A stretch of DNA of 64,000 nt from Nitrosovibrio tenuis (GCF_900109785.1 NZ_FOBH01000001.1:62001-126000); one strand, 5' to 3'; shown: positions 10,090-22,277, counted from the first letter of the stretch. Notes: generated from the letters alone by a model not told the origin. Program-made: numbers and translations.

Positions 10090-10626
10090 ATGGCTGAAGT
10101 CCGTACCATCGCACGGCCTTATGCTGAAGCCGTTTTCAAGCTGGCAAAAGCTAAAGGTGAACTGGCTGCCTGGTCGGATATGTTGCAGCTTGCGGCAGCG
10201 GTAGCTTCGGACGAGCGCATTCGTGCGCTCATCGGTGATCCCGAATTTTCAGCCAGGCGTTTAGGCGAGCTGTTACTCGGAATATGCGGTGACAAGCTCA
10301 ATTACGAGGGCCGCAACTTCGTCCTGCTATTGGCGGAGAATGGCCGGGTTGAAATATTGCCCGAGGTAAGCGAGCTGTTTGAGCAGCTTCGTGCACGCCA
10401 CGAAGGTGTGCTGGACGCAAACATCATTTCCGCATTTCCCATGAGCGAGGCTCAGTTGAAGGGTTTGGTCACTGACCTCGAGGCCAAGTTCAAGCGCAAA
10501 ATAGAACCCAAGGTAAGTATCGATCCGGAATTGATAGGCGGCGTAAAAGTTGAAATCGGTGACGAGGTGCTTGACGCCTCGGTGCGAGGTAAACTGGAAG
10601 CCATGGCTGTCGCGCTCAAAAGCTAG
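10090..10626 (+). CDS. atpH: ATP synthase F1 subunit delta
   Basis: The 178-residue subunit that links the b dimer to the top of the alpha3-beta3 head. Seen: the N-terminal helical domain starting VRTIARPYAEAVFKLA and the C-terminal segment KVSIDPELIGGVKVEIGDEV, the most conserved part of the family. It starts 3 bp after atpF, indicating coupled translation. Confidence 0.96.
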   Translation: MAEVRTIARPYAEAVFKLAKAKGELAAWSDMLQLAAAVASDERIRALIGDPEFSARRLGELLLGICGDKLNYEGRNFVLLLAENGRVEILPEVSELFEQLRARHEGVLDANIISAFPMSEAQLKGLVTDLEAKFKRKIEPKVSIDPELIGGVKVEIGDEVLDASVRGKLEAMAVALKS

Positions 10627-10638
10627 GAGTTATTTGAA

Positions 10639-12180
10639 ATGCATTTAAATCCATCCGAAATTAGTGAACTGATCAAAAGCAGAATTGAAGGGCTTGCCGA
10701 AACCGCGGAGGTCCGCACTCAGGGGACTATTGTTTCAGTAACCGACGGCATCGTGCGTATCCATGGTCTCTCCGACGTGATGCAGGGCGAGATGCTGGAG
10801 TTTCCCGGCAACACGTATGGCCTTGCGCTTAATCTTGAGCGTGATTCGGTCGGAGCGGTGATTCTGGGTGAGTATGAGCACATTACCGAAGGCGATACGG
10901 TCAAGTGTACCAGCCGTATCCTCGAAGTGCCCGTGGGCGAGGAACTGATAGGCCGCGTGGTCAACGCGCTGGGGCAGCCGATAGATGGAAAAGGCCCCGT
11001 CAATGCTAAGCGTTCCGAGCCAATTGAAAAAATTGCGCCCGGTGTGATTTGGCGCCAATCGGTGAATCAGCCCGTGCAGACCGGGCTGAAATCCATCGAT
11101 TCAATGGTCCCCATCGGGCGAGGGCAGCGTGAATTAATCATTGGCGACCGCCAGACAGGCAAGACAGCGGTAGCAATAGACGCGATCATCAATCAGAAGC
11201 GCGAGAACATGACTTGCATCTATGTTGCGATCGGGCAGAAAGCCTCCTCCATCAGCAACGTTGTCCGCAAATTGGAAGAGCACGGGGCGATGGGATATAC
11301 CATTGTCGTGGCTGCCACGGCATCGGAGTCGGCGGCGATGCAATTCATTGCGCCTTATTCCGGCTGCACCATGGGTGAATACTTTCGCGACTCTGGTCGA
11401 GATGCGCTCATCATTTATGACGATTTGACCAAGCAGGCATGGGCTTATCGGCAGATTTCGCTATTACTGCGGCGTCCTCCCGGCCGGGAAGCTTATCCTG
11501 GGGACGTGTTTTATTTGCATTCGCGCCTGTTGGAGCGTGCTGCACGGGTCAGCGCAGCGTATGTCGAAAAGGCCACCCATGGCGCGATCAAAGGAAAGAC
11601 GGGTTCGCTTACCGCGCTTCCGGTGATCGAGACTCAGGCGGGCGACGTCACGGCTTTCGTTCCAACTAACGTTATTTCGATTACGGATGGCCAGATTTTT
11701 CTGGAATCGGATCTGTTCAATGCCGGCATTCGTCCGGCTATCAACGCGGGCATTTCGGTTTCACGCGTTGGCGGCGCGGCACAGACCAAGGTTATCAAAA
11801 AGCTGGGCGGCGGCGTGCGCCTGGCACTGGCGCAGTATCGGGAGCTTGCGGCTTTCGCGCAGTTTGCCTCCGATCTCGACGAAGCCACCCGCAAGCAATT
11901 GGAACGCGGCAAAATGGTGACCGAACTGATGAAGCAGCCGCAATATTCCACCTTGAGCGTATCGGAAATGGCAATCACCCTCTTTGCGGTGAATAAGGGA
12001 TATCTCGACGATGTCGAGGTAAAGCGCGCGCTGGCGTTTGAGGCGGCGTTGAAAGGCTTCATACGGGGCAAATATGCCCACATTATGGATAAGATAGAAA
12101 CGACCAAGGATCTTGACGCGGCCACCGAAAAGGAGCTCGATGCCGCAATTCAGGACTTCAAAAAGAACGGAACCTATTAA
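10639..12180 (+). CDS. atpA: ATP synthase F1 subunit alpha
   Basis: The 513-residue regulatory nucleotide-binding subunit of the F1 head. Seen: N-terminal beta-barrel, Walker A GDRQTGKT (residues 169-176), the [12 protein letters not shown] segment containing the Walker B aspartate, and the signature around [17 protein letters not shown] near residue 365-380. Length equals that of E. coli. AGGAG precedes the ATG at a good distance. Fourth downstream neighbour order (H-A-G-D) is the standard proteobacterial one. Confidence 0.98.
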   Translation: MHLNPSEISELIKSRIEGLAETAEVRTQGTIVSVTDGIVRIHGLSDVMQGEMLEFPGNTYGLALNLERDSVGAVILGEYEHITEGDTVKCTSRILEVPVGEELIGRVVNALGQPIDGKGPVNAKRSEPIEKIAPGVIWRQSVNQPVQTGLKSIDSMVPIGRGQRELIIGDRQTGKTAVAIDAIINQKRENMTCIYVAIGQKASSISNVVRKLEEHGAMGYTIVVAATASESAAMQFIAPYSGCTMGEYFRDSGRDALIIYDDLTKQAWAYRQISLLLRRPPGREAYPGDVFYLHSRLLERAARVSAAYVEKATHGAIKGKTGSLTALPVIETQAGDVTAFVPTNVISITDGQIFLESDLFNAGIRPAINAGISVSRVGGAAQTKVIKKLGGGVRLALAQYRELAAFAQFASDLDEATRKQLERGKMVTELMKQPQYSTLSVSEMAITLFAVNKGYLDDVEVKRALAFEAALKGFIRGKYAHIMDKIETTKDLDAATEKELDAAIQDFKKNGTY

Positions 12181-12183
12181 TTC

Positions 12184-13065
12184 ATGGCTGGCAGCAGAGA
12201 AATACGCAATAAAATAAAAAGCGTAAAAAATACGCAAAAAATTACGCGTGCCATGGAAATGGTGGCGGCATCCAAAATGCGCAAGGCACAGGAACGCATG
12301 AGGAAGGCACGCCCTTATGGGGAAAAGATCCGAAATGTGGCCGCGCATATGAGTCGAGCGTATACGGAGTATCGTCACCCATTTTTGATTGACCGGGATT
12401 CGGTCAAGCGGATCGGTATTGTCGTGGTGACGTCGGATAAGGGTTTGTGCGGTGGCCTCAACACGAACGTGTTGCGCATGGCCGTGAACAAGATGAAAGC
12501 GTGGGAAGCAGAGGGCGAGCAGATCGAGGTATCCTGCATCGGCAACAAAGGCTTCGGATTCATGAGCCGGATCGGTGCCAACGTGATTTCACATGTGGTA
12601 AGCCTGGGCGACACGCCGGACCTGGAAAAACTGATTGGCGCGGTAAAAGTACTGCTGGATGGTTATACGCAGGATCGCTTCGATCGCGTGTATATTTTCT
12701 ACACCCGATTTGTCAACACCATGAAACAGGAGCCCGTAATGGAGCAGTTGCTCCCGCTTTCTGACGAGCGTCTCAAAGCCGGCGACGGACCCAAAGGGCA
12801 ACGGGGAGTATGGGATTATATTTATGAGCCCGAAGCCAAGCCTGTCATCGACGACATCATGGTCCGGTACGTCGAAGCGCTCATTTACCAGGCCTTGACG
12901 GAAAACATGGCGTCCGAACAATCCGCGCGGATGGTTGCTATGAAAGCGGCATCGGACAATGCAGGGAACGTGATCAACGAATTGACGCTCATCTACAACA
13001 AGTCCCGCCAAGCCGCGATCACGAAGGAACTGTCCGAGATCGTCGGAGGCGCGGCAGCAGTTTAA
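12184..13065 (+). CDS. atpG: ATP synthase F1 subunit gamma
   Basis: The 293-residue central rotor shaft. Seen: the N-terminal helix beginning [21 protein letters not shown] and the C-terminal helix with [20 protein letters not shown] and the terminal [15 protein letters not shown]; these two form the coiled coil inside the head. The Rossmann-like middle domain ([15 protein letters not shown]) is present. It begins 3 bp after atpA. Confidence 0.97.
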   Translation: MAGSREIRNKIKSVKNTQKITRAMEMVAASKMRKAQERMRKARPYGEKIRNVAAHMSRAYTEYRHPFLIDRDSVKRIGIVVVTSDKGLCGGLNTNVLRMAVNKMKAWEAEGEQIEVSCIGNKGFGFMSRIGANVISHVVSLGDTPDLEKLIGAVKVLLDGYTQDRFDRVYIFYTRFVNTMKQEPVMEQLLPLSDERLKAGDGPKGQRGVWDYIYEPEAKPVIDDIMVRYVEALIYQALTENMASEQSARMVAMKAASDNAGNVINELTLIYNKSRQAAITKELSEIVGGAAAV

Positions 13066-13074
13066 TAAATTTGA

Positions 13075-14475
<1,401 letters not shown>

Positions 14476-14542
14476 AATCTGATAAATCTCGACTCACTAA
14501 TATTTATTGATGAGACATACGCGAGCCGACCAATGGGAGTGA

Positions 14543-14974
14543 ATGGTAACTAAAATGGGCGTATTCCACCTTGATATCGTCAGCGCGGAGGAGTCCATCT
14601 ACTCCGGTCCCGCTGAATTTCTGGTTGCGCCGGCAGAGGCGGGGGAGGTCGGCATTTATCCTCAACATACGCCGATGCTGACCCGCATTAAACCGGGCTC
14701 GGTCCGTATCAAGGCACCGTTGCAAGAAGAAGAGCTGGTTTACGTATCCGGCGGCATGCTCGAAATTCAGCCGGACGTGGTAACGATCCTGGCTGACACT
14801 GCCGTGCGCGGGGCCAATCTTGATGAATTGAAGGCCATAGAAGCCAAGAAGCGGGCGGAAGAGGCCATGAAAGACCGCTCCTCCGCCATCGAATATGCCC
14901 GGGCCCAGGCCGAGCTCAGCGAAGCGATCGCTCAATTGGCTGCAATCCAGAAACTGCGGAAACGCGGGCACTGA
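14543..14974 (+). CDS. atpC: ATP synthase F1 subunit epsilon
   Basis: The 143-residue subunit that couples gamma to the c-ring and can inhibit ATP hydrolysis. Seen: N-terminal beta-sandwich ([34 protein letters not shown]) and a C-terminal two-helix region rich in A, E and K. Two in-frame ATGs (14543 and 14555) are possible; GGGAG lies 6 nt before the first. Last gene of the operon. Confidence 0.95.
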   Translation: MVTKMGVFHLDIVSAEESIYSGPAEFLVAPAEAGEVGIYPQHTPMLTRIKPGSVRIKAPLQEEELVYVSGGMLEIQPDVVTILADTAVRGANLDELKAIEAKKRAEEAMKDRSSAIEYARAQAELSEAIAQLAAIQKLRKRGH

Positions 14975-14992
14975 TCGATTGATCTTCCAGGG

Positions 14993-15010
14993 GAGCGGCA
15001 ACAGCCGCTC
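14993..15010 (+). terminator. Possible atp operon terminator hairpin
   Basis: GAGCGGC-AACA-GCCGCTC forms a 7-bp stem with a 4-nt loop 19 bp after the atpC stop codon. It lacks the T-run of an intrinsic terminator, so it may only protect the 3' end of the mRNA. Confidence 0.4.
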
Positions 15011-15368
15011 GCCATCCTCGAAACGTTCCTTGAGCGGACGTTTCCGGACTGACGTGTTCGATACGCAAATCGAAATAGCCGTCAAAAGCGACCCGACTAT
15101 CAACAGCTCAAGATCGAATTCAGCAATTTCCCCCTCTTAATGCCGATCTCGACGTCCTTCGGATCGGCAAGCTCAGCCGTTAAGATTCCCCTTATAAACG
15201 GCAGGCGGTCCGCCAGTTCCTGCGAAAAACACGATCGGCGTCGCTTTTGGTGAAATGCAGTGGACGAACTCCTTCTTCACCCATCTGTCCATCGGGCAAA
15301 CGTTAAAATAAACGGGGGCCGAGCCGTATACGGCAAGTGCTTTATTGCCGATAACCGTGGCCCGAAGT

Positions 15369-15386
15369 CAGGTTTCGCGAAACCTG
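15369..15386. promoter_or_regulatory. Perfect 18-bp palindrome
   Basis: CAGGTTTCGCGAAACCTG is perfectly symmetric with no spacer. It lies 124 bp before the MBOAT gene. Such uninterrupted dyads are typical of sites for dimeric repressors, but no regulator gene lies beside it, and I do not recognise the motif. Confidence 0.4.
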
Positions 15387-15509
15387 TGAATCCTGCGGAC
15401 TTAGCCGGCGGGCCCTGCCGGGTTAAGCCTGTTTTCGTTATATAGCCGTGATGAGAATAGCGTAGGATAAAACCCCATTCAGAGGCCCAGTCCACCAGGT
15501 TCCCGCTCT

Positions 15510-17057
15510 ATGCTGTTCAACTCCTTTATATTCATTTTTGCCTACCTGCCAGTCGTACTCGGCGTTTTCTTTTGGCTGGGTTCGCGGGACCGCACCTGGG
15601 CGGCTGGCTGGCTGGCGTTGGCATCGCTGTTTTTCTATGGGTATTGGGATTACAGGTATATTCCGTTGCTTCTTGCCTCGATCGGTTTTAATTATTGGAT
15701 GGGGCTGAACATCGCCCAGGCAGATAAACCGCACCGAAAGCACTGGCTTGCCTTTGCGGTCGCCGCCAATCTGGCCCTGCTTGTCTATTTCAAATACGCT
15801 AATTTTTTTCTCGATACGCTCAATGTTCTCGGTGACACGACTTTTCCGGCATTGGACGTTATTTTGCCAATCGGCATATCTTTCTACACGTTCACCCAAA
15901 TCGCCTTCCTGGTCGATACCTATCAAGGTAAGGTCAGCGAATATCGGTTTGTGCATTACCTGTTATTCGTAACTTATTTTCCGCATCTCATCGCAGGACC
16001 GGTGTTGCATCACAAGGAAATGATGCCCCAGTTCGCGGAAACGCGGATATATAGCTTTTCCCCAACCAATTTCGCGGTGGGTTTAACCATATTCTGCATC
16101 GGCCTCGCCAAGAAAGTACTCATTGCAGATAATCTGTCCCCTTACTCAGGACCACTATTTGATAATGCGGATTCTCCCTCGCTGTTTATCGCGTGGGCAG
16201 GCGTACTCGCCTATACGTTTCAATTGTACTTTGACTTTTCTGCTTATTCGGACATGGCCATCGGTTTATCGCGCCTGTTCGGAATCAGGCTTCCGTTAAA
16301 CTTCGACTCACCCTACAAAGCGGAAAATATCAGCGAGTTCTGGCGAAGGTGGCATATGACTTTGTCGCGCTTTCTGCGCGATTACTTATATTTCCCGCTA
16401 GGCGGGAACCGGACTGGCCCACTCAATCGCTATCGCAATCTGATGACAGTTATGCTACTGGGTGGAATGTGGCACGGCGCCGGGTGGAATTTTGTTATCT
16501 GGGGTGGGTTGCACGGTTTTTATCTGGTCATCCATCATGCCTGGGCTGCAGTGTCCAAACGCATGGCCTTTCCCTCCAGGTCGATGGCGTGGAGGCTGAT
16601 CGCCACCGCGGTAACCTTTATCGCTGTGTCCTTCGCGTGGGTATTCTTTCGTTCACCCGACCTGGCTACCTCCTGGGAAATCATCCGGGGCATGACAGGA
16701 GCATATGGTGCCGGCTTACCCGAGGCCATCGGTAATCGAATCGGGCCGCTCGCTTCGACCCTTCAGCACCTCGGTGTCAGTTTTTATCTCGGCGGAGGGT
16801 CGCGCTTTATGGAGACATGGGGATGGATTGCGTTTGCCGCAGCCCTTGCATTTTTCCTGCCGAATACGCAAGAGCTTACTCGCCTGTTCGAGCCAGCCCT
16901 GGATTTCAAGCCCTCTGCGCAGAATGTGCCTGGCCGTCTGGCGCGGTTGCTAACCTGGGAGCCATCGCGCTGTTGGGCAATTTTTCTCGGATTGCTCACG
17001 GTTATCAGCTTGCTCTCGTTGAATCGCCCGAACGAGTTTCTGTATTTCCAGTTTTAA
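15510..17057 (+). CDS. MBOAT-family O-acyltransferase (AlgI-like)
   Basis: A 515-residue membrane-bound O-acyltransferase that moves acetyl (acyl) groups across the membrane for attachment to a polysaccharide. Seen: about ten hydrophobic segments, the family region LNFDSPYKAENISEFWRRWH, YFPLGGNRTG, and the catalytic histidine region GGMWHGAGWNFVIWGGLHG. It is the AlgI/DltB/PatA type. Start ATG at 15510 follows CCAGG. The next gene begins 10 bp later and probably encodes its periplasmic partner, as in alginate or cellulose acetylation loci. The acceptor here is presumably the EPS (inference). Confidence 0.93.
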   Translation: MLFNSFIFIFAYLPVVLGVFFWLGSRDRTWAAGWLALASLFFYGYWDYRYIPLLLASIGFNYWMGLNIAQADKPHRKHWLAFAVAANLALLVYFKYANFFLDTLNVLGDTTFPALDVILPIGISFYTFTQIAFLVDTYQGKVSEYRFVHYLLFVTYFPHLIAGPVLHHKEMMPQFAETRIYSFSPTNFAVGLTIFCIGLAKKVLIADNLSPYSGPLFDNADSPSLFIAWAGVLAYTFQLYFDFSAYSDMAIGLSRLFGIRLPLNFDSPYKAENISEFWRRWHMTLSRFLRDYLYFPLGGNRTGPLNRYRNLMTVMLLGGMWHGAGWNFVIWGGLHGFYLVIHHAWAAVSKRMAFPSRSMAWRLIATAVTFIAVSFAWVFFRSPDLATSWEIIRGMTGAYGAGLPEAIGNRIGPLASTLQHLGVSFYLGGGSRFMETWGWIAFAAALAFFLPNTQELTRLFEPALDFKPSAQNVPGRLARLLTWEPSRCWAIFLGLLTVISLLSLNRPNEFLYFQF

Positions 17058-17066
17058 CACGCCGGC

Positions 17067-18344
17067 ATGAGAATGACATCATCATCCAAAGCACCGCTAT
17101 TCCTACGCTGGTTCACGGTTTCACTCATGTCAGGAATTGTATTGATGATCACGTTCGTGGTGATCGTAGATCCTTATGATCAGTATCGCATCGTGGTTCT
17201 TCCCGGCTTCAATCTGGTCAAGCCGGGACTTACTCGCTATCAAAGTGAAATCAAGCTGACACACGCTGCTGATATACAAGCCGATGCGCTTATTTATGGT
17301 CATTCGCGCGCTGAAGTGGGCTTTGACCCTGAGGCACCCGTATTCGCTCGACATGGATTATCCGCATACAATCTCGCAATACCTGGCACCGGTATTTTTA
17401 CCGCGCGCAAGCAAGCTGAATATCTACATCGGATTGGAATCAAGCCGAAAGTCATCATATTGGGCGTGGAATTTCTGGATTTCATGGAGGCTTCGCACGC
17501 ATCACCATCCGTCATCGCGAAGGCGCGCGCTCCTGATGATCAGCATCCCGTCACGCAATGGTTCTGGCGTTTCGATAGCCTATTCTCGTTAGCATCGATA
17601 AAGGACGCAATTCGAACATTGTATCTTCAGCATGATAACGAAGCGGATACAATGACCTCCAGAGGATTTAACCCATTGAGTGAATATGGGCCGATCGTGC
17701 GAAGCGAGGGCTATTTCACGCTGTTTCAGCAAAGGGCTCAGGAAAATACCAGGATTTATCTCAGGAAAGCAAAGGGTTCGCTTTCTCTTGCCGATTTTGG
17801 CCATCTTCGGGCCATCCTTGACATGGCGGCCGAGTCCGGCAGCGACGTCAACTTGATAATCTATCCATATCATGCCCAGATATTCGCCCTTTTTGAAGAA
17901 ATAGGGCTGGTGCATGCGTTCGAGGAATGGAAGAACCTGCTAATAAATGAGATATCCGCCGCGCAATTGCGCCACCCGGATGCCCGCATCGCGTTGTTCG
18001 ATTTCAGCGGTTACAGTAGCTACAACTGCGAAAAAGTGCCGGCAAAGGGAGATCGTGTGACCGCCACCCGTTGGTACTGGGAAGCTGGGCATTTCAAGAA
18101 GCAGTTGGGAGACGTCGTGTTGGAATCAATGTTCTCCCGGTCAACCAATCCATTGCTAATGGTACGTGCAGGGTCAGAAGTTCCGGAAAAATTCGGGTTC
18201 CAGTTGGAGGAAGCAAATAAGTCGCAAAATGCACAGCGCATCCACCTTGAACGTTCGGAGTGTATGCGAAACTACCCCGAACTATTTGCAGAGGTTGAAG
18301 CGCTCGTGGCGAACGAACGCACCCATAAGCGAACAGCACATTAG
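17067..18344 (+). CDS. SGNH-like partner of the O-acyltransferase
   Basis: A 425-residue protein with one N-terminal membrane anchor (about residues 12-33) and a periplasmic domain. Seen: DALIYGHSRAEVGFDP, which fits the Ser-containing block I of SGNH-hydrolase-like proteins; the turn NLAIPGTG; the strand KVIILGVEFLDF; and near the end EAGHFKKQLGDVVLESM, positioned like the Asp/His block of that fold. It resembles the AlgJ/AlgX-like proteins that pair with MBOAT transporters, but similarity is judged from motifs only. Stop of the MBOAT gene and this ATG are 9 bp apart, so co-expression is likely. Confidence 0.65.
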   Translation: MRMTSSSKAPLFLRWFTVSLMSGIVLMITFVVIVDPYDQYRIVVLPGFNLVKPGLTRYQSEIKLTHAADIQADALIYGHSRAEVGFDPEAPVFARHGLSAYNLAIPGTGIFTARKQAEYLHRIGIKPKVIILGVEFLDFMEASHASPSVIAKARAPDDQHPVTQWFWRFDSLFSLASIKDAIRTLYLQHDNEADTMTSRGFNPLSEYGPIVRSEGYFTLFQQRAQENTRIYLRKAKGSLSLADFGHLRAILDMAAESGSDVNLIIYPYHAQIFALFEEIGLVHAFEEWKNLLINEISAAQLRHPDARIALFDFSGYSSYNCEKVPAKGDRVTATRWYWEAGHFKKQLGDVVLESMFSRSTNPLLMVRAGSEVPEKFGFQLEEANKSQNAQRIHLERSECMRNYPELFAEVEALVANERTHKRTAH

Positions 18345-18353
18345 AGTTTGAGC

Positions 18354-18382
18354 TTACCATGGGGTCCATTAGTTTATATAAT
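18354..18382 (+). promoter_or_regulatory. Possible glmU promoter
   Basis: TATAAT (18377-18382) matches the -10 consensus fully, and TTACCA (18354-18359) lies 17 nt upstream with four of six bases matching. The leader before the preferred glmU start would be about 170 nt. Confidence 0.45.
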
Positions 18383-18560
18383 CCCTTGGTGATCTCTGTG
18401 GTAATCCCTTTAGCTGCCGGTCCGATTCTCGTCATTTCTTATTATTGACCTTTAAGTACAATGCTCTTCGCATAGGTTGTACAGGAGCGCGACCACTGCT
18501 GTTAACGGTACCCCAGTGCTGGTAATGGCTCCCCCTTCGGAAAAGACATGGCATTTACAT

Positions 18561-19958
18561 ATGAATATGCATAAATTGAATATTGTCATACTCGCTGCCG
18601 GGCTCGGCAAGCGCATGCACTCGGCGCTGCCCAAGGTTTTGCATCGGCTGGCCGGCAAGCCCCTCCTGGCGCACGTGCTCGACACTGCCCGCGCATTATC
18701 CCCACAAAATGTTTGTATCGTTTACGGACACGGCGGCGAAACCGTGCCTCAGGCAATTACCGATGAAACCATTACCTGGGTACGGCAGGTGCCGCAACTG
18801 GGCACTGGCCACGCGCTGATGCAAGCGCTGCCCCACCTGGACAAAGAAGGGTCTACACTTGTGTTATATGGAGATGTTCCGCTGACCAGCGTCGATACGC
18901 TACAGAGGTTAATTGCCACCGGTAGGGAAACGGAAAGCGGAGAATCACTTGCTGTGCTGACGGTAGAGTTGGCCGAGCCATCGGGCTATGGCCGAATTGT
19001 GCGGAGTGATGCGGGCGAAATTACCGCTATTGTTGAAGAAAAAGATGCCAGTGAATCCCAGCGGCAAATCCGCGAAATCAATACCGGCATCATGGTGATA
19101 CCGAATCGCTGGCTGCATGGCTGGCTTCACAAGCTGGAAAACAACAATGCCCAAAAAGAATATTATCTTACCGATATTGTTGCCATGGCGGTCAAGGATA
19201 GCCTCGGTGTCAGATCCGTACACCCCGGTCACGGTTGGGAAACCACTGGGGTGAATAGCAAAATACACCTGGCGGAACTTGAACGCATTTACCAGAACGA
19301 GTCTGCGCGAAAATTACTGGAGCAGGGTACAACTCTTGCGGACCCGTCGCGTATCGATATTCGCGGTCAACTCACCTGCGGCAGAGATGTGGAAATAGAT
19401 ATCAACTGCATTTTCGAGGGTAACGTACAATTGGGTGATGGGGTGAAAGTGGGCGCTCACAGTATACTTAAAAACACCAGGGTTGCCGCAGGCTCGGCAA
19501 TTGCTCCGTTCAGCCTGATAGAATCTGCCGAGATCGGCGAAAATTGCCGAATTGGACCTTATGCACGTATTCGCCCGGGGACCCGGCTCGACAACGGGGT
19601 TCACATCGGCAATTTCGTCGAGGTCAAAAACAGCATCATTGCGGCTGGCAGCAAGGCAAACCATCTCAGCTACATAGGGGACGCCACCATTGGCAAGAGC
19701 GTCAACATCGGCGCTGGCACAATCACCTGCAACTACGACGGTGCAAACAAGCACCAGACGATTATCGAGGACGACGTTTTCGTCGGCTCTGATACGCAAT
19801 TGATCGCACCGGTAAAAGTTGCGCAGGGTTCCACGATAGGCGCCGGCTCGACAATTACCAGGGATACGCCACCCGAGACCTTGACTTTATCGAGGACCCG
19901 ACAAATGAGCGTAGAGGGATGGAAGCGGCCGGTAAAAAAACCGAAGGGTGAAAAATGA
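18561..19958 (+). CDS. glmU: Bifunctional N-acetyltransferase/uridyltransferase GlmU
   Basis: Makes UDP-N-acetylglucosamine from glucosamine-1-phosphate, acetyl-CoA and UTP in two steps. About 465 residues. Seen: N-terminal pyrophosphorylase loop [32 protein letters not shown] and the metal site near the domain end ([13 protein letters not shown]); C-terminal left-handed beta helix with hexapeptide repeats and the catalytic region [32 protein letters not shown] prefer the ATG at 18561 (or 18567), which gives the usual length; the same frame extends back to ATG 18525 and TTG 18477 without added similarity. glmS follows 61 bp later. Confidence 0.96.
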   Translation: MNMHKLNIVILAAGLGKRMHSALPKVLHRLAGKPLLAHVLDTARALSPQNVCIVYGHGGETVPQAITDETITWVRQVPQLGTGHALMQALPHLDKEGSTLVLYGDVPLTSVDTLQRLIATGRETESGESLAVLTVELAEPSGYGRIVRSDAGEITAIVEEKDASESQRQIREINTGIMVIPNRWLHGWLHKLENNNAQKEYYLTDIVAMAVKDSLGVRSVHPGHGWETTGVNSKIHLAELERIYQNESARKLLEQGTTLADPSRIDIRGQLTCGRDVEIDINCIFEGNVQLGDGVKVGAHSILKNTRVAAGSAIAPFSLIESAEIGENCRIGPYARIRPGTRLDNGVHIGNFVEVKNSIIAAGSKANHLSYIGDATIGKSVNIGAGTITCNYDGANKHQTIIEDDVFVGSDTQLIAPVKVAQGSTIGAGSTITRDTPPETLTLSRTRQMSVEGWKRPVKKPKGEK

Positions 19959-20019
19959 ACTATCCGATCTTCGAATATGCGAACCTTTACCTTGAATCAC
20001 AGCAGGAAGGAGACTATTT

Positions 20020-21858
20020 ATGTGCGGCATAGTCGGCGCGGTAGCGAAAGGTAACATTGTTCCCACTCTACTGGAAGGGTTGCGCCGCCTCGAATACCGC
20101 GGCTATGACTCGGCCGGGATCGCGCTGAACAATGGCGCATTGCATCGGCTGCGCACGACGGGGCGGGTTGCGGAGCTCAGCAAACTGGCTGATGATCAGA
20201 AATTTAGCGGAGAAGCCGGGATTGCGCATACCCGCTGGGCGACCCATGGTGCGCCGTCGGAGCGCAATGCTCATCCCCATATTTCCGGTGAGGTGGCGGT
20301 GGTGCATAACGGCATCATCGAAAACCATGAGGCGTTGCGCCAGCGTTTGCAGAATGAGGGCTTCACTTTCACTTCGGATACCGACACAGAAGTCATTGCC
20401 CACCTCATCACGATCAATCTGAAAGAAACACCCGACTTATTCGAAGCGGTGTGCCGTTCCGTGGCCGAATTGCAGGGAGCCTATGCAATCGCGGTAATGG
20501 AAGAAGCCCGGCCCGAGCGTATCGTTGTTTGCCGCAACGGTGCGCCACTATTGCTCGGCCTGGGTGAATACGGCACGTACGCTGCTTCGGATGCATCCGC
20601 CCTGCTTCAGGTAACCAGGCGCATGGTCTATCTGGAAGAGGGCGACGTTGCGGAAATCCATCGCGACGGATACCGCATCGTCAATTGCCTTCCGGGAGGC
20701 GTGGCCAGGGAAGTCGCGCGCACCGTGCAGGAGAGCGAGCTGACCAACGAAGCGGTGGAAATGGGTCCCTATGCCCATTTCATGCAGAAGGAAATATTCG
20801 AGCAGCCGGGCGTCGTGGCGAATACCCTGGAAATGGTGCTCAATGCGCACTCCATATCGCCCCGGCTGTTTGGCAACGAGGCGGAGAATATTTTCAAGGA
20901 TACGCGCAGCATACTGATCCTGGCGTGCGGAACCAGCTATCACGCCGGGCTGGTCGCCCGCTACTGGTTGGAAACGGTGACAGGTCTGCCCTGCAATGTC
21001 GAGATCGCCAGCGAGTATCGTTACCGTAACCCGGCAATTGCTCCGCACACGCTAGTAGTAGGCATTTCTCAGTCGGGGGAAACAGCCGACACGCTTGCTG
21101 CCCTCAGCTATGCCAAATCGCTGGGGCACCGCCACAGCCTGGGCATTTGCAACGTGGCTGAAAGCGCACTGGTGCGTCAAACGGATCTGCGCTTTCTCAC
21201 CCGGGCCGGCCCGGAAATCGGTGTCGCCTCGACGAAGGCGTTCACTACCCAATTGGCTGCGCTGATGCTGCTCACCATGACGTTGGCGAAACTCAACGGA
21301 AGATCATCGGACAAGAGCGAACGCGAGATGATCACAGCCATGCGGCATTTGCCTGTTGCGCTGCAGCATGCACTACAGGTGGAACCGCAGGTAAAAGCTT
21401 GGGCTGAGCGATTTTCCGAGAAAAAGCACGCACTGTTTCTCGGGCGCGGCATGCATTACCCTATCGCGCTGGAAGGGGCGCTCAAACTCAAGGAGATCTC
21501 CTATATCCACGCTGAAGCCTACGCAGCCGGTGAATTGAAGCACGGGCCATTGGCGCTGGTGGATAAGGATATGCCGGTAGTCGCCATTGCCCCCAACGAT
21601 GCGCTGTTGGAGAAACTCAAATCCAATCTACAGGAAGTCCGCGCGCGCGGCGGCGAACTCTACGTGTTCGCCGATGCCGATTCCCGCATCCAGGAAAGCG
21701 AAGGTGTGCATGTAATCCGCCTGGCGGAACATGCCGGGCTGCTCAGCCCCATTCTGCACACCATCCCTCTGCAATTGCTCGCCTACCATGTCGCGCTACA
21801 GAAAGGCACCGACGTCGATAAGCCGCGAAATCTTGCGAAGTCGGTGACGGTGGAGTAG
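20020..21858 (+). CDS. glmS: Glutamine-fructose-6-phosphate aminotransferase
   Basis: Converts fructose-6-phosphate and glutamine to glucosamine-6-phosphate, the first step to UDP-GlcNAc. 612 residues, normal for the family. Seen: Cys2 nucleophile (MCGIVGAVA), the glutaminase motif HTRWATHG, two SIS domains with [18 protein letters not shown] and [16 protein letters not shown], and the C-terminal [18 protein letters not shown] lies 7 nt before the ATG. With glmU it forms a precursor-supply unit for peptidoglycan, LPS and EPS. No glmS ribozyme was seen. Confidence 0.98.
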   Translation: MCGIVGAVAKGNIVPTLLEGLRRLEYRGYDSAGIALNNGALHRLRTTGRVAELSKLADDQKFSGEAGIAHTRWATHGAPSERNAHPHISGEVAVVHNGIIENHEALRQRLQNEGFTFTSDTDTEVIAHLITINLKETPDLFEAVCRSVAELQGAYAIAVMEEARPERIVVCRNGAPLLLGLGEYGTYAASDASALLQVTRRMVYLEEGDVAEIHRDGYRIVNCLPGGVAREVARTVQESELTNEAVEMGPYAHFMQKEIFEQPGVVANTLEMVLNAHSISPRLFGNEAENIFKDTRSILILACGTSYHAGLVARYWLETVTGLPCNVEIASEYRYRNPAIAPHTLVVGISQSGETADTLAALSYAKSLGHRHSLGICNVAESALVRQTDLRFLTRAGPEIGVASTKAFTTQLAALMLLTMTLAKLNGRSSDKSEREMITAMRHLPVALQHALQVEPQVKAWAERFSEKKHALFLGRGMHYPIALEGALKLKEISYIHAEAYAAGELKHGPLALVDKDMPVVAIAPNDALLEKLKSNLQEVRARGGELYVFADADSRIQESEGVHVIRLAEHAGLLSPILHTIPLQLLAYHVALQKGTDVDKPRNLAKSVTVE

Positions 21859-22277
21859 TCGGGAAACCAATGCATACTCGCTGTCTACCATATATGAAGT
21901 TGTCTCTGCCGAATAAATCAGCTGGCCCAAATAAATTAAACCCATCGCAAATTGGCTGAGTGTCGTAAAATCACTGGAACCCAGCATAAAGCATAGTAAA
22001 TCTTTAGTTTAAGGGCCGGCCCCTGCTGAAGGCTATGATCGGAAGGCGCGTAAAATGCGGCTCGCCAGCACTTCCTATAGAAAAGATGAGGTTTGGGCGG
22101 TTGGCCCCGATAATGGCCTCGTTAAGCCGCACAGCGAACGCCGAACTCGCGCGTGCGCTCGGTCATCGAAATAAGCAATATTAGGGATGGCGCGCTGTCA
22201 CAGGAATAACACCGAAGCGATGGCCCAATTCGGTAGTCCGATCCATTATCGTATCTTTCTAACACTCGAATACGCAG
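21859..22277. other. Gap after glmS with permease relic
   Basis: 419 bp without an intact gene. The right-hand part (about 22097-22231) is a decayed piece of a macB-type permease gene. The left part shows no coding frame or hairpin with a T-run that I could support. Confidence 0.5.
22097..22231 (-). pseudogene. Relic of a macB-type permease gene
   Basis: This stretch is recognisably similar to part of the intact permease gene at 23740-23860 in the same window, in the same orientation. Shared words include TCGCGCGTGCGCTCGGTCA (22147-22165 here; 23767-23785 there), ACCGAAGCGATGGC against ACCGAGGCGATGGC, and TTGGCCCCGAT against TTGGCGCCGAT. The piece corresponds to the RTREIGIRMAIGA region after the first C-terminal membrane helix. 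Spacing differs by indels, so the reading frame is lost. It looks like the remains of a second copy or of a duplicated end. Confidence 0.6.

Larger units (their letters stand above)
14975..15509. other. 535-bp gap with dyads and a decayed frame
   Basis: No intact gene. It holds a 7-bp-stem hairpin (14993-15010) without a T-run, a minus-strand frame open for 58 codons without an ATG (15103-15276, reading ELADRLPFIRGILTAELADP in part), a CGGCAA/TTGCCG hairpin (15331-15350), a perfect 18-bp palindrome (15369-15386) and a GC-rich hairpin CCGGC/GCCGG (15405-15421). The region separates the atp operon from the O-acyltransferase genes and probably contains the end of one unit and the promoter of the next. 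Confidence 0.45.

Noticed and set aside
14993-15010. Intrinsic terminator after atpC
   Set aside because: The stem is good but no T-run follows; listed only with low confidence.
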